A DNA stretch of 64,000 bases, taken from a virus. Where the stretch lies: positions 1 to 64,000 of IMG/VR virus record IMGVR_UViG_3300042261_000033. One strand, given 5' to 3'. The notes beneath the pieces are model-generated. The model saw nothing but the letters and a program-made list of their open reading frames with translations, ran no database searches and had not been told where the DNA came from. Of this stretch, positions 48,136 to 56,206 are shown piece by piece (positions within the stretch are counted from its first letter, which is position 1; every line of letters begins with the position of its first letter). The position numbers were made by a program, and so were the translations under genes.

Positions 48136-48316
48136 CAGAGATCTCCAGTTGATGTTGTAGGTCTTTTACGTATTGCTTCACGTAGAGGAGACCCTTAACC
48201 TCTCCGCAAAGTTGCTTGTATTCCTCATAGGTCGTGGCGCGACCAGAGGACATATGGTCTTTAAGCTGGCTAACTTTGTCGTCCACCTCTTTGGCGATGG
48301 CTTCAAAAATGTCCAT
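48128..48316 (-). CDS. Small helical protein (62 aa)
   Basis: Two charged helices (MDIFEAIAKEVDDKVSQLKD and GEVKGLLYVKQYVKDLQHQL), predicted as a coiled coil. The start overlaps the portal stop as TAATG. It could bind the portal or terminase. No homology recognised. Confidence 0.6.
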   Translation of the reverse strand: MDIFEAIAKEVDDKVSQLKDHMSSGRATTYEEYKQLCGEVKGLLYVKQYVKDLQHQLEISDE

Positions 48317-50874
48317 TACTCATTTCCCTTTTGTTTACCGGATTTCATGATGTCAGCCATGATCTTCTTATCGAGGAAGTCATGCTCGTTGATGTTATCC
48401 ATGCGTTTACGAACCATTTCTCGCTTGAATTTGGTGGCTTCCATCTCTTTATCAGCGTGGATATCGGCTGCGTTTTTGATGAAATCAAGCAGATTCGCGT
48501 TCTTTTCCTGCGCAAGCTTTGCTTCAGAAGCTTTGTTTGCTTGAGTTGCTTGGGCAGAAATACGCATGACTTCGATTTGTTGTTGCTTGGTCTTAGCCGC
48601 TGCGTCCATCATATCCTTCTGGACCTTACGCTGCAGGTCGCCCTGCTTGATCTGAAGCTCTTGCTGTTGCATTTGAACCATTGGATCCTGAGCCTGCTGG
48701 GCAGCCTGTTGCTGTGCGGCTTGCTGTTGGTTCTGTTGTAGCAGCTGTTGAGAAGCCTGAGCCAACATCGGAGCAAGGATTGCTTCAACTTCTGGATCCA
48801 TGTTTTTCTCTTCGCCGCTTGCGTCCGTCTGTGGAGGCAGGTTCATGCCAAGCTGTTTCTCAATCTCAACACGGTAAGCGAAGCCAACGTGTTCATTGAT
48901 ATGGGACTGCATAGCTGCCTGCAGCGTCTGAGCTTGTGGCGATTGGCCAAGCACCTTGAGGATCTTTGGATCCTGCATGGCGTTCATGTGAACCATGATA
49001 TGAGCTTGGTGATCCTGATATGCGAACGCCTTAACAGGTTTGTTCATCAGGATGTTCTGGTTCTCAGTTACTGGATCCTGTGGCTTCTGATCTTCTGACA
49101 TAGGGACCAGCTTCGCAGCATCTTTGATACCGAGTACGTCAAGCATCTGCCGGTGGAGCAATGGCATGTTGTACAGTTGTGGCGACTGTTGGGCAAGTTG
49201 AAGAACAGCCTGATATTGAACGATCTTCTGAGCCATCGTTGCGGCGTTCGGATCGGATACCGGAATAACATCAACGTTCTCATAGTCCGAGCGCTTCGCT
49301 TTGCGCGAACCAACTTCCGGCTCATAGTCATAATCCTCTGGCGCAGTAAATGCAATCAGGTTCTTCAGGAGCTTCAGTTCCTGCTTGAACGAGTAGTGCA
49401 TACGAGCTTGAACAGCAGACATCACCTTCAGGGTACGCTCTAAAAGGGCCAGCGTGGTGCCTACAGGCGCATTTGCCGACATGTCTGATACTTGGATGTC
49501 AGCAGTGTTTGCAAATCGACGTCCTTCGTCGATTATTTTGTCCATCAGTCCGGCAAGAACCTGACTTGGCTCCTTATATGGGAGTGGCATGATGTTATCA
49601 CGCATGACTCCGGCGGGAACGTCCACATCCCGGAACTCTCCCGGAGCGATAGGAGTATCATCCCCTTTAACGCGCAGCCCTCTTGTTTTGAAACCACCGG
49701 GTAGGTTAGAGAGTGTCCCTGCATCCACCAACTGGCGAATAATGCTTGTGCCAGACTTGGCGTAAGCGCCGATAAGGTGAATAAGGCCGAAGCAATAAAA
49801 GCCAAAGCCGGGTACATAACCATAGTGAACAAAGTGCTGACGCTTGAGTTTGTTTTTGTCATCCGGTTTCCAATTTCTGCGAATGGCAAGTACCTTACCC
49901 GTACCCTTTTCGATGGTGATGACATACGGCAGGGCAATCCCTGTTTCTTCTCCGTCTTCATCAGTGTCTTCATCGCCCGGCAGCACATAGTCTACGTGCA
50001 TTTCCAGAAGCTTGAAGCGGTCATCGGTGCTTGCCCGGAACCCTAGCTTTTCTGCAATTCGCTTTTCAATCTCGTCCAGAACCATAACTGGCTCACCAAG
50101 ATTGACATCACGATAAAAGCCAGATGCCTGTAACTTCTTAATGTCATTGCCGCTCTTGCGCATGACATGTGTTACGCGTTCTGCCGTTTCAATGTTGGCA
50201 GCACCATATGGTACCACAAGGTCTTCAGCGGGGATGTAGATCGACACCTGACGGCCAAGCGCAGGGTCTTCATACACCTTCTTAAAGCCGTTACCAGACA
50301 GGCCGACGCCCCAGTAGTTGCGCTCTTGCTCAGGGCGGAACTCGGTCATGACCTCGGTCAGCTCGAAGTTCATGTCTTCCTGAACGCGATTAGCGGCTTC
50401 CTTCTTCTCTTGGGTCTCTTTGCCAATGATCTTGGACTTCACTGGACCCTGAGCTGGGAAGGTGGACATGATGGCTTCAGACTGGAACTTAACCAGAGCT
50501 TCTGCCAGCAATGGATGGTAGATGCCACAGGCGCCTTCCCAAGGCTCTGCACGTTCTTCGATCTTCAGGCCGAGCAGTTCGATACCGTCGACGTATGTCT
50601 GAACCCAGTCGCGACGCGAGTTAACGTCATCATCGAAGTTGCCAATCAGGTCAGAGGCGATCATTTCCAGAGCGCCTTCGTCCATTTCTTCGGCTAAGTT
50701 GTCATAAAAGCCTTCATACTCATCGGTTGGTTCGATTTCAATTTCGATATCACCGATGCCGATACTTACCGACTCTGGATCTTCAATTTCAATTTCAATC
50801 GGTTCAATACCCTGTTGGAGAGCTTCTTCTTCAAGACCCAATGGGGCAGCATAAAGACCTTTATCAATAGCCAT
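48316..50874 (-). CDS. Portal protein (852 aa)
   Basis: The 852-residue protein is the size of P22-type portals. The N-terminal 50 residues are acidic with repeated IEIE strands. The core contains RDWVQTYVDGIELLGLKIEE, then PLLAEALVKFQSEAIMSTF, a conserved clip/stem region and GTLSNLPGGFKTRGLRVKGD. From about residue 698 the chain is very Gln-rich and coiled, like the long C-terminal barrel of P22 gp1. The dodecameric portal is the DNA channel and initiator of assembly. It lies after the large terminase. The Gln tract is likely a barrel or internal-protein binding site. Confidence 0.85.
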   Translation of the reverse strand: MAIDKGLYAAPLGLEEEALQQGIEPIEIEIEDPESVSIGIGDIEIEIEPTDEYEGFYDNLAEEMDEGALEMIASDLIGNFDDDVNSRRDWVQTYVDGIELLGLKIEERAEPWEGACGIYHPLLAEALVKFQSEAIMSTFPAQGPVKSKIIGKETQEKKEAANRVQEDMNFELTEVMTEFRPEQERNYWGVGLSGNGFKKVYEDPALGRQVSIYIPAEDLVVPYGAANIETAERVTHVMRKSGNDIKKLQASGFYRDVNLGEPVMVLDEIEKRIAEKLGFRASTDDRFKLLEMHVDYVLPGDEDTDEDGEETGIALPYVITIEKGTGKVLAIRRNWKPDDKNKLKRQHFVHYGYVPGFGFYCFGLIHLIGAYAKSGTSIIRQLVDAGTLSNLPGGFKTRGLRVKGDDTPIAPGEFRDVDVPAGVMRDNIMPLPYKEPSQVLAGLMDKIIDEGRRFANTADIQVSDMSANAPVGTTLALLERTLKVMSAVQARMHYSFKQELKLLKNLIAFTAPEDYDYEPEVGSRKAKRSDYENVDVIPVSDPNAATMAQKIVQYQAVLQLAQQSPQLYNMPLLHRQMLDVLGIKDAAKLVPMSEDQKPQDPVTENQNILMNKPVKAFAYQDHQAHIMVHMNAMQDPKILKVLGQSPQAQTLQAAMQSHINEHVGFAYRVEIEKQLGMNLPPQTDASGEEKNMDPEVEAILAPMLAQASQQLLQQNQQQAAQQQAAQQAQDPMVQMQQQELQIKQGDLQRKVQKDMMDAAAKTKQQQIEVMRISAQATQANKASEAKLAQEKNANLLDFIKNAADIHADKEMEATKFKREMVRKRMDNINEHDFLDKKIMADIMKSGKQKGNE

Positions 50875-50882
50875 AATTTATC

Positions 50883-52388
50883 TCAATAATAAGAAACCCG
50901 GCGTCTAATCACCGGTTCATCGGGTTCATCGGTTTCCATCCGAATAAACCCGCCTTGTCTAAAGCGCAAAAGGGCTTGGCTCGTGCTATCCACGATATCG
51001 TCATGCTCGCCGTTAGGAAATGAAGCGCATTCTTCCATGACTTCCTCAGCCCATCTTGTGTCAGGACACCATACATAACCTGATGCAAACAGGTCTGATA
51101 TGGCGTTTACCCGGGCTATCTTATCAGAACCCTTATTCGGGGTATATTCAGATAAAGGTACGCCAATTGCACGCAATTCATAGATTAACGGGGCGCCTGC
51201 AGCTTTCTTTTCAATAATGAGCGTGTCTGGCTGAAACTCCTGATACAGCTCATATGCCTTGCGTTTTAGCTCAGGGAACTCCATCCGCGCCTTAAAACAG
51301 TCCAGCAGAATGACATTGGCTACAGGTTCGCCGTTCTCATTGTCCCGATAAAAGACGCCCCAAGTCGTACAAACTGAGAAGTCGGCACGGTTATTCTTTT
51401 CGAAAGCGGTATCCCAAGACTGGATGATGAACTCACAGGGAGGCGGTCTTTCGCCTTCCCATATCTTCCAGTACTCCCGCTTGATCATCGCCCCTTCTTC
51501 CGAAGTCGGGTTCTGTTGGTACTGGGCTTCCCACTTGCTGACCGGGATTTCTGCCTTGATTGCCTCTAGTTCCTTCTGGCTCCAGAATTCTGGCCACAGC
51601 GGCGCTCCAGATGGCATGAGGGCAGGGAACTCGATTACTTCCCATTCGTCGTCACTTCTCTTTGCTGCGTTATTTAAAATTTGTCCGGTCAGGTCTCGCT
51701 TAGACCACCGGGTCATAACCACCACAATGGCGCCACCCGGCTGCAGACGCTGACGAGGACCGGAGCTGTACCACTCATACACCCGGTCATAGACCTCTGG
51801 GTTTCCCAGCATGGCCTCTTGTTCTGAGTGCGGGTCATCGATGATCAGAACGTCTGCGCCTTTACCGGTAACCGCGCCGCCGACACCGATAGCGAAGTAA
51901 TCACCGCCCTTATCTGTGTTCCAGCGGCCTGCCGCCTTACTGTCAGACGACAGCTTTGTTGGGAAAACCGCTTGAAAATCTGCAGAATTGACGAGGTTAC
52001 GCACCTTACGACCAAAGCCAACGGCTAGTTCTGCGGTGTGGGCTGTCTGGATGATCTTCTTTTGCGGATATTTGCCTAAAAACCATGCAGGAAACAGGTA
52101 AGAAGCAAACTCAGACTTGGTGTGACGCGGTGGCATATTGATAATCAGGCGCTTTAAGCTGCCATTTGCCACCCGTTCGAAGGCATCTGCCATGATTTTG
52201 TGGTGCCGACCCCCAATAAATGATGGCCACATATCCCCAACAAAGGACATAAAGCTGTCTTTGCTGCGTTCGATCTTATCCAGCTTCAAAAGCTGATGGA
52301 TCTTAGGGATTTTAGGGTCGTCAGGCGGCAAAAGCTCAAGAAGTTTTAGGTACTTCTGGGCTTCTTCCCGGGTCAGCAAGTTGCTCAC
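50883..52388 (-). CDS. terL: Large terminase subunit
   Basis: The 501-residue protein has the classic ATPase: PPRHTKSE (residues 86-93) as Walker A, VLIIDD (180-185) as Walker B with the acid pair, VVMTRW (223-228) as coupling motif. The C-terminal nuclease has D326 in QSWDTAFE, E393 in IIEKKAAG and HDDIVDSTSQ (D463-D464). It binds the portal, pumps DNA in with ATP and cuts the concatemer. The Pro-Pro-Arg-His-x-Lys Walker A form is common in podovirus terminases. The start overlaps the upstream stop as ATGA. Headful or site-specific packaging cannot be decided from sequence. Confidence 0.95.
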   Translation of the reverse strand: MSNLLTREEAQKYLKLLELLPPDDPKIPKIHQLLKLDKIERSKDSFMSFVGDMWPSFIGGRHHKIMADAFERVANGSLKRLIINMPPRHTKSEFASYLFPAWFLGKYPQKKIIQTAHTAELAVGFGRKVRNLVNSADFQAVFPTKLSSDSKAAGRWNTDKGGDYFAIGVGGAVTGKGADVLIIDDPHSEQEAMLGNPEVYDRVYEWYSSGPRQRLQPGGAIVVVMTRWSKRDLTGQILNNAAKRSDDEWEVIEFPALMPSGAPLWPEFWSQKELEAIKAEIPVSKWEAQYQQNPTSEEGAMIKREYWKIWEGERPPPCEFIIQSWDTAFEKNNRADFSVCTTWGVFYRDNENGEPVANVILLDCFKARMEFPELKRKAYELYQEFQPDTLIIEKKAAGAPLIYELRAIGVPLSEYTPNKGSDKIARVNAISDLFASGYVWCPDTRWAEEVMEECASFPNGEHDDIVDSTSQALLRFRQGGFIRMETDEPDEPVIRRRVSYY

Positions 52389-52615
52389 AGGCTGGCAACC
52401 TCATCTAAAGTGCGTTCTTTTACAGTGATGCTGCGAAATAGATGGGGTTTTACATCTAAAAGACCCTGTTTACGCAGCTCATGCACGATTCTGTGGATGT
52501 TTGACTTACTTTTCAGGCTCAAACCGGTGGCAATGTTGGCATAAGAAGGGGCAAAACCCTTGATTTCCACATATGTCTTGATGAAATCAAGCACTAACTT
52601 CTGCTTTGGCGTCAT
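52385..52615 (-). CDS. LexA-type winged-helix protein
   Basis: The 76 residues match the DNA-binding half of LexA: MTPKQKLVLDFIKTYVEIKG, FAPSYANIATGLSLKSKSNI and HRIVHELRKQGLLDVKPH. The C-terminal serine peptidase of LexA is absent, so it can bind DNA but not self-cleave. It is coupled by ATGA to the PRTase gene and to terL. A regulator of the late operon is possible. No sign of lysogeny genes was seen. Confidence 0.7.
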   Translation of the reverse strand: MTPKQKLVLDFIKTYVEIKGFAPSYANIATGLSLKSKSNIHRIVHELRKQGLLDVKPHLFRSITVKERTLDEVASL

Positions 52616-53181
52616 TTTTTCTTTCCAAGTTGAAGGTTTAAGTCATCCAAATTGAACAGGCTTAACACCGTGATTCCTTTTGGAAGGTAAATGTCCTGCT
52701 GATTCTTGCCGTTTCTCTTGCTTATAACGCTCATTGCCACAGAGGCAACTGGAATTCCTGCATTATTTAGGGAGTCAAAGCAATGTTTCATGCTTTTCCC
52801 GTGATTGCTCATCTCATCAACAATGACGGTCAGCTTATTGTCGACGCTGCCCTCAAATTGATTTAAGAGCGTGTAAGGCTCTATCTGGTCTTTACACAGG
52901 AATACGTTCACCCCTAGGTCTAAATAACGCGCTGTGAGCGATAGCGCAGGTCCTAGGGGGCTTCTCTCTGGTGAACATATCTGGAAATTCAGGTCTGGAT
53001 CAAATCCTGCGAGTGTCTGAAGAATTGTCTTGGAGATCACAAAGCAGACATCAGGATTCATCAAAGCCTTTCGCGGCTGGATGATCCAGTCATAAAAGAC
53101 TTCAGGGTTTGGGCTTTCAAACTGCCCATGTTCCACGCAGTAATCCCGAAGGTACGAACGAACCATATCAAACTCGCTCAA
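52612..53181 (-). CDS. Phosphoribosyltransferase-like protein
   Basis: The 189-residue protein has the PRPP-binding loop of type I PRTases in VIVDEMSNHGKSM (residues 119-131), where acidic residues bind ribose and the following small-residue turn the 5' phosphate. Upstream, KTILQTLAGFDPDLNFQICS and LDLGVNVFLCKDQI fit the Rossmann-like core. Related enzymes include orotate and hypoxanthine PRTases. The loop is slightly divergent (E-M instead of D-D), so activity is uncertain. It might supply nucleotides or act as an RNA/nucleotide sensor like PyrR. Coupled in a row of ATGA overlaps before terL, which is an unusual place. Confidence 0.65.
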   Translation of the reverse strand: MSEFDMVRSYLRDYCVEHGQFESPNPEVFYDWIIQPRKALMNPDVCFVISKTILQTLAGFDPDLNFQICSPERSPLGPALSLTARYLDLGVNVFLCKDQIEPYTLLNQFEGSVDNKLTVIVDEMSNHGKSMKHCFDSLNNAGIPVASVAMSVISKRNGKNQQDIYLPKGITVLSLFNLDDLNLQLGKKK

Positions 53182-53414
53182 TCAATCTCTCCCTCAGTGG
53201 GCCAAACAATCACAGGGGTTGATGGCCCTGCGTATAAACCCTCAATGTTGTAGTCGATGAATTCCTGCGCTTCTTCATAGCTCATGTCATCTCGTTTCAT
53301 CAGGACGTCGATGATCTTCTCGCCGGAGTAGATCAAACGTTCAACGCGCTCTCCATCGCCCCAGACAGATGCCTGCCCAATTAAAGCCTTTTCTAAGCCA
53401 TCGAATTTAATCAC
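53178..53414 (-). CDS. Small conserved phage protein (78 aa)
   Basis: The sequence RDDMSYEEAQEFIDYNIEGL with YAGPSTPVIVW matches a frequent small-phage-protein pattern (EEA, a helix ending in N-x-x-G, then a Pro-rich strand). No function is assigned. Coupled with both neighbours by ATGA. Confidence 0.7.
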   Translation of the reverse strand: MIKFDGLEKALIGQASVWGDGERVERLIYSGEKIIDVLMKRDDMSYEEAQEFIDYNIEGLYAGPSTPVIVWPTEGEID

Positions 53415-53677
53415 CGTGATACCCCGTTAAGACGATCTGCGATTAATGAAGCATAGCCAGCAATGTCATGCCAGCTATCTGCGTAGTTTGGATCGCCATT
53501 CAAGATACGGGCAATCTTGTGAGCAATCATCTCCAGCGACTCACGCTGGTCTGGCGCAAGAAAGCACCAGTTGTAGTTGGCTTCCATTTCGCTTTTAAGC
53601 GCCTGCGACAGCTTGGCATGTGATTCAAACTTGCCATAGCGCTTGCCGCGCTCAGTCAGGGTGTCAGTGATGTTCAT
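53411..53677 (-). CDS. Small phage protein resembling DUF6378
   Basis: The product MNITDTLTERGKRYGKFESH with SLEMIAHKIARILNGDPNYA and DSWHDIAGYASLIADRL fits a conserved phage family, recalled as DUF6378. The block of two helices with acidic residues recalls all-alpha NTP pyrophosphohydrolases, but a full motif is not present. The start at 53677 overlaps the upstream stop as ATGA. Confidence 0.75.
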   Translation of the reverse strand: MNITDTLTERGKRYGKFESHAKLSQALKSEMEANYNWCFLAPDQRESLEMIAHKIARILNGDPNYADSWHDIAGYASLIADRLNGVSR

Positions 53678-53859
53678 TGCTGCGCAATTTCCAAAGATTT
53701 TCCACAACATGGACACAGACCATTACAGGTGCTGACCTTGATATGGCAATGATCACAATGGTAGACATGGAATACAGGATCAGGACTGTCATCCTTAATC
53801 AGGTCTGCGCCACCCATCGATTGGATGAGGTCACCAGTGATGTCGTTACGAGCGGTCAT
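53674..53859 (-). CDS. Small zinc-ribbon protein
   Basis: The 61-residue protein ends with YHCDHCHIKVSTCNGLCPCC then GK, giving CxxC knuckles that can bind zinc. The first half, MTARNDITGDLIQSMGGADL, is polar. The start at 53859 has no ribosome site and an AT-rich TATATTTTTTAAAT just upstream, so translation may be leaderless or start further up. Related zinc ribbons in phages bind nucleic acids. First gene of the coupled cassette ending at terL. Confidence 0.55.
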   Translation of the reverse strand: MTARNDITGDLIQSMGGADLIKDDSPDPVFHVYHCDHCHIKVSTCNGLCPCCGKSLEIAQQ

Positions 53860-53890
53860 ATTTAAAAAATATATTGGGGGTGGGGTGTTC

Positions 53891-53996
53891 GTAGAAACGT
53901 TCCTATAGGGGGTCATTCTGCAGGAGAACGTTCTTATAAGCAACAGACAATTTAAAGGGGGGTACCCCTATGGGCGACAGGCAGAACGTTCGTATG
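53891..53996. promoter_or_regulatory. Cluster of three GAACGTTC-TATA palindromes
   Basis: AACGTTC occurs at 53896-53902, 53927-53933 and 53985-53991, each followed within two bases by TATA or TATG. The second and third have the full palindrome GAACGTTC; the first has one mismatch. Steps are 31 and 58 bases. The same block sits in the promoter at 1863-1891 and at 63300-63307. Because the core is self-complementary, orientation is undefined; it fits an operator of a dimeric regulator upstream of the minus-strand cassette starting at 53859. A GGGGTACCCC palindrome lies between. Confidence 0.45.
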
Positions 53997-54186
53997 TAAC
54001 AGGGGAATGGAAATGGGATGTGTGGATCATACTGTATAGCCCAGCCTGACATGACCGCCTAAAAAGCGGGGGTGGCGGTACCGTGGGTTGCATATATCCA
54101 AATCGGTTGACGGGATGGGGTCGAGATAATGCGTTGCCATTTAAATTTCAAATAGCTGATTGATTATCCCGAATCACATGGTGCAG
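53997..54186. other. Gene-free stretch between small terminase and zinc-ribbon cassette
   Basis: 190 bases with no supported frame. ACCGCC and GGCGGT (about 54054-54079) can pair around a loop with AAAAA, without a T-tract after it on the minus strand. A possible TTGAAA lies near 54145 on the minus strand but no convincing -10 follows. Function unclear. Confidence 0.4.
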
Positions 54187-54813
54187 TTAATGCTTAGTTA
54201 CTGCTGAGTCTAATAGGCTGAGATGCTGTGACAGTTCATCCTTTAATTGCTCTGCGCTAATCTGTTCAACCTTGGTCTCAACCTTATCAGTAAACATCCC
54301 AACAGCCTTACCCATTAACTCCAGTGCTTTGAGTCTGGCTGATATCTGCACCTCTTCATTACCAGAGTGCTTTAGTAATTCCTCCATGATGTGCAATCTG
54401 GTTCTCTGAGCGTCCATGATTATGTTTTTTTCCTGCTTATCCCAAAGGTGAGATAGCAGACGCTTCACCTTCGGACTATTCATCAATCGATTCGCAGACG
54501 CTCCGATAATCGCTTCGTTATCTGTGGTGTTTGAATAAGCTTTTCGATATGCATCTCTTGGAGAGTTACCTTGTGTTACCAGAGAAACAAACATTCTTTG
54601 CTTTGGTGTTAACACTCCATCATTGTCTTGTTTTACTCCTGCTATCTTTCCTGTCTTGGTCTTATTCTCATGCATGGCTTGGACTGTTGCTCGCATTTGC
54701 TCGCTATTCATTGCGGGCGGTTCAATAATGAAAGCATGAGTATCAGGAACGACACTATCGTTATTAAACGGCTTATTAACGTCAATATCTTTGAGCATTT
54801 GCTTATTTGTCAT
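54187..54813 (-). CDS. terS: Small terminase subunit
   Basis: Residues about 67-120 match the Terminase_2 family: LTPKQRMFVSLVTQGNSPRD, AYRKAYSNTTDNEAIIGASA and NRLMNSPKVKRLLSHLWDK, including the helix-turn-helix that binds packaging sites. The C-terminal part is a coiled assembly region (HIMEELLKHSGNEEVQISAR). Length 208 is normal. It recognises phage DNA and hands it to the large subunit. It is separated from terL by five small genes and an intergenic operator cluster. It is the first gene after the promoter at 54846-54874. Confidence 0.75.
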   Translation of the reverse strand: MTNKQMLKDIDVNKPFNNDSVVPDTHAFIIEPPAMNSEQMRATVQAMHENKTKTGKIAGVKQDNDGVLTPKQRMFVSLVTQGNSPRDAYRKAYSNTTDNEAIIGASANRLMNSPKVKRLLSHLWDKQEKNIIMDAQRTRLHIMEELLKHSGNEEVQISARLKALELMGKAVGMFTDKVETKVEQISAEQLKDELSQHLSLLDSAVTKH

Positions 54814-54845
54814 GGTTGCACCAGTTGCAGATGATTAAACTGCTG

Positions 54846-54874
54846 TCGTTATATCTGTTGACCCATATTCAGTC
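54846..54874 (-). promoter_or_regulatory. Strong sigma70-like promoter with operator-like repeat
   Basis: On the minus strand TTGACT (54874-54869) and TATAAC (54851-54846) are separated by 17 bases; each matches five of six consensus positions. RNA would start about 25 bases upstream of the small terminase ATG. TTGAC at 54854-54858 and GTCAA at 54870-54874 form an inverted repeat spanning the promoter, a possible repressor site. Confidence 0.65.
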
Positions 54875-55137
54875 AAATATCGTTCTGATTAAGTTCGTTA
54901 TTAAAACCATCCTGTGACCATCCTGTTGTCTGTTGTCTCTCTTACTGCGGGATCATCACTATTCGGCTTCGCCTGATTCATTCCGGCGCATCACCTTGGT
55001 TAACAGACCATCACCAGACCCTCTGAGACCATCACAATCAACGCAGGACGCATCAGAAAAAATTCTTTGGACTCTGGCCTCACCTTTCCGAAGTTCGTTC
55101 GTCTATAGCTGTGAACACCAACAACACTGAGGGTCTT
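54875..55137 (+). other. Intergenic region before the plus-strand small-gene block
   Basis: 263 gene-free bases on the plus strand. Seen: the direct repeat CCATCCTGTGACCATCCTGT around 54908-54930, ATTCGGCTTCGCCT at 54961-54974 with TCCGGCGCA at 54982-54990 (both repeated near 55442-55474), and a GAGGG just before the ATG at 55138. No convincing plus-strand promoter was found. A frame of 65 codons with an unlikely composition was not accepted. Confidence 0.4.
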
Positions 55138-55347
55138 ATGATCAAACAGATCGCCAACACAGCAGTACAGAATCATCAGTACATCGATACCAAAAAAACC
55201 ATCGAACAACACCACGCAGAAACCAAGGCATTGTTCGCATCATGGGAACGTGAAGAGCGGATCAACAACCGAATCATTGGCGCAATGATCGTCATCTCTC
55301 CGTTTGCAATAGTGGCTCTGCGCTACCTTATCGGGGCTACAGCATGA
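55138..55347 (+). CDS. Small membrane protein (69 aa)
   Basis: The chain starts MIKQIANTAVQNHQYIDTKK, a charged helix, and ends with a single membrane segment (IIGAMIVISPFAIVALRYLI). GAGGGTCTT precedes the ATG. Its stop overlaps the next start as ATGA. It could be a membrane-tethered regulator or superinfection factor; nothing specific is seen. Confidence 0.6.
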   Translation: MIKQIANTAVQNHQYIDTKKTIEQHHAETKALFASWEREERINNRIIGAMIVISPFAIVALRYLIGATA

Positions 55348-55559
55348 ATCAATACGCAGAACTAGCACAGGACATCTGGCCTCATGCAACACCTGAACAG
55401 ATCGCAGTACTGTCTAATGCCTTACGGAAAGGATTTGCCCGTTCGGCTTCGCCTAGCACAACATCTCCGGCGCAGTCAAGCACGAACGTTCACCCCAGTA
55501 AACAAGCGGCTTCCAGCCATAGTGTTGCGTTTAAACAACAGAGTGATAGCACAAAGTGA
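55344..55559 (+). CDS. Small Ser-rich protein (71 aa)
   Basis: The first 30 residues (MNQYAELAQDIWPHATPEQI) form helices, and the rest is Ser/Pro/Thr/Gln-rich and probably disordered. The disordered half coincides with a repeat (TTCGGCTTCGCCT at 55442-55454) also seen upstream at 54962, so the 3' part may not be protein-selected. Coupled by ATGA. No homology recognised. Confidence 0.45.
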   Translation: MNQYAELAQDIWPHATPEQIAVLSNALRKGFARSASPSTTSPAQSSTNVHPSKQAASSHSVAFKQQSDSTK

Positions 55560-55586
55560 ATCAAGGGTATTGTGTTCCGTTTAAAC
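55522..55586 (+). repeat. Two 15-bp direct repeats exactly 50 bp apart
   Basis: GTGTTGCGTTTAAAC (55522-55536) and GTGTTCCGTTTAAAC (55572-55586) differ at one base and each ends in the palindrome GTTTAAAC. They flank the end of the small gene above. They may be sites for a regulator or relics of a duplication. Confidence 0.5.
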
Positions 55587-55856
55587 GTCAGGCAGAGTAG
55601 AGCCTGTAGTGATTGATCTTTAGTAGTACGCAGTATGGGGCGGCGAACCCATAACGGACTTGGGCAAGGATGAAAGAAACCCAGACCTCCGCAGATTCCT
55701 CAACCGATGCCGAGAAGCAGTCGCATGATCTAGGCCACCCGTGAGTGGCGAGTGCGGCAAGTCAAGAACGGCATCTGATCTTGGATCAATCTACATCACA
55801 GGACATCTTCGTTTGAGGGTGTCCGATGATGTACTCACAAACAAACGGAGGCTGTC
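55587..55856 (+). ncRNA. Structured gene-free stretch, candidate RNA leader
   Basis: No supported frame. TATGGG (55634-55639) pairs with CCCATA (55648-55653), CTTGGG (55659-55664) with CCCAG (55680-55684), and GCCAC with GTGGC nested inside CGCA and TGCG (about 55721-55761). It ends in the GGAGGCTGTC start block of the gene at 55857. Three or more nested helices in 130 bases suggest a folded leader; evidence is by eye only. Confidence 0.4.
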
Positions 55857-56036
55857 ATGACCCACTACACAACCTACTATCGCAGCGCAAAGAAAATGCA
55901 ACAAGAGCAGGACATGCGTGACCGGCTGAATCAATACTCAAATCACAACGGCTGTTTTACCGAGCAGGATCGCAAGGTTGCTGATGAATATCTGGCAAAA
56001 GAATTGCTCGCCAACTTCATTGCAACAGAACTTTAA
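55857..56036 (+). CDS. Small hypothetical protein (59 aa)
   Basis: The frame begins MTHYTTYYRSAKKMQQEQDM and is helical, polar, with C33 as the only cysteine. GGAGGCTGTC precedes the ATG. It is the first of the series of small genes that use the same start block. No family recognised. Confidence 0.65.
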   Translation: MTHYTTYYRSAKKMQQEQDMRDRLNQYSNHNGCFTEQDRKVADEYLAKELLANFIATEL

Positions 56037-56048
56037 TTTGGAGGCTAT

Positions 56049-56204
56049 ATGCGAGACCAATTAATTAAAACCTATCTTGATTGGGTAAATAATTACCTGA
56101 CAGTTGAGACGTTCGCAGATCACTATGGTCTGCAATTGGCAGATGCAGAGGCTTTAATCAAGGTATGCCGTAACGTGTATTACAACCCACACCCAGAGGC
56201 TTAA
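56049..56204 (+). CDS. Small hypothetical protein (51 aa)
   Basis: It starts MRDQLIKTYLDWVNNYLTVE and ends NPHPEA. GGAGGCTAT precedes the ATG. The region TVETFADHYGLQLADAEALI resembles a helix-turn-helix, which may make it a small regulator. Its own last codons GAG GCT TAA are the start block of the next gene. Confidence 0.6.
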   Translation: MRDQLIKTYLDWVNNYLTVETFADHYGLQLADAEALIKVCRNVYYNPHPEA

Positions 56205-56206
56205 TC

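Noticed and set aside
52385-52615. LexA-like protein as evidence for lysogeny
   Set aside because: It lacks the peptidase half, and no integrase, attachment site or immunity region was seen, so a temperate lifestyle is not supported.
54933-55130. 65-codon plus-strand frame in the intergenic region
   Set aside because: No ribosome site, Ser/Pro/Arg-rich composition without pattern, and it spans repeats.
55483-55490. GAACGTTC inside the small gene at 55344
   Set aside because: It lacks the TATA flank seen at the other sites and is in coding sequence, so it was not counted as a member of the family.
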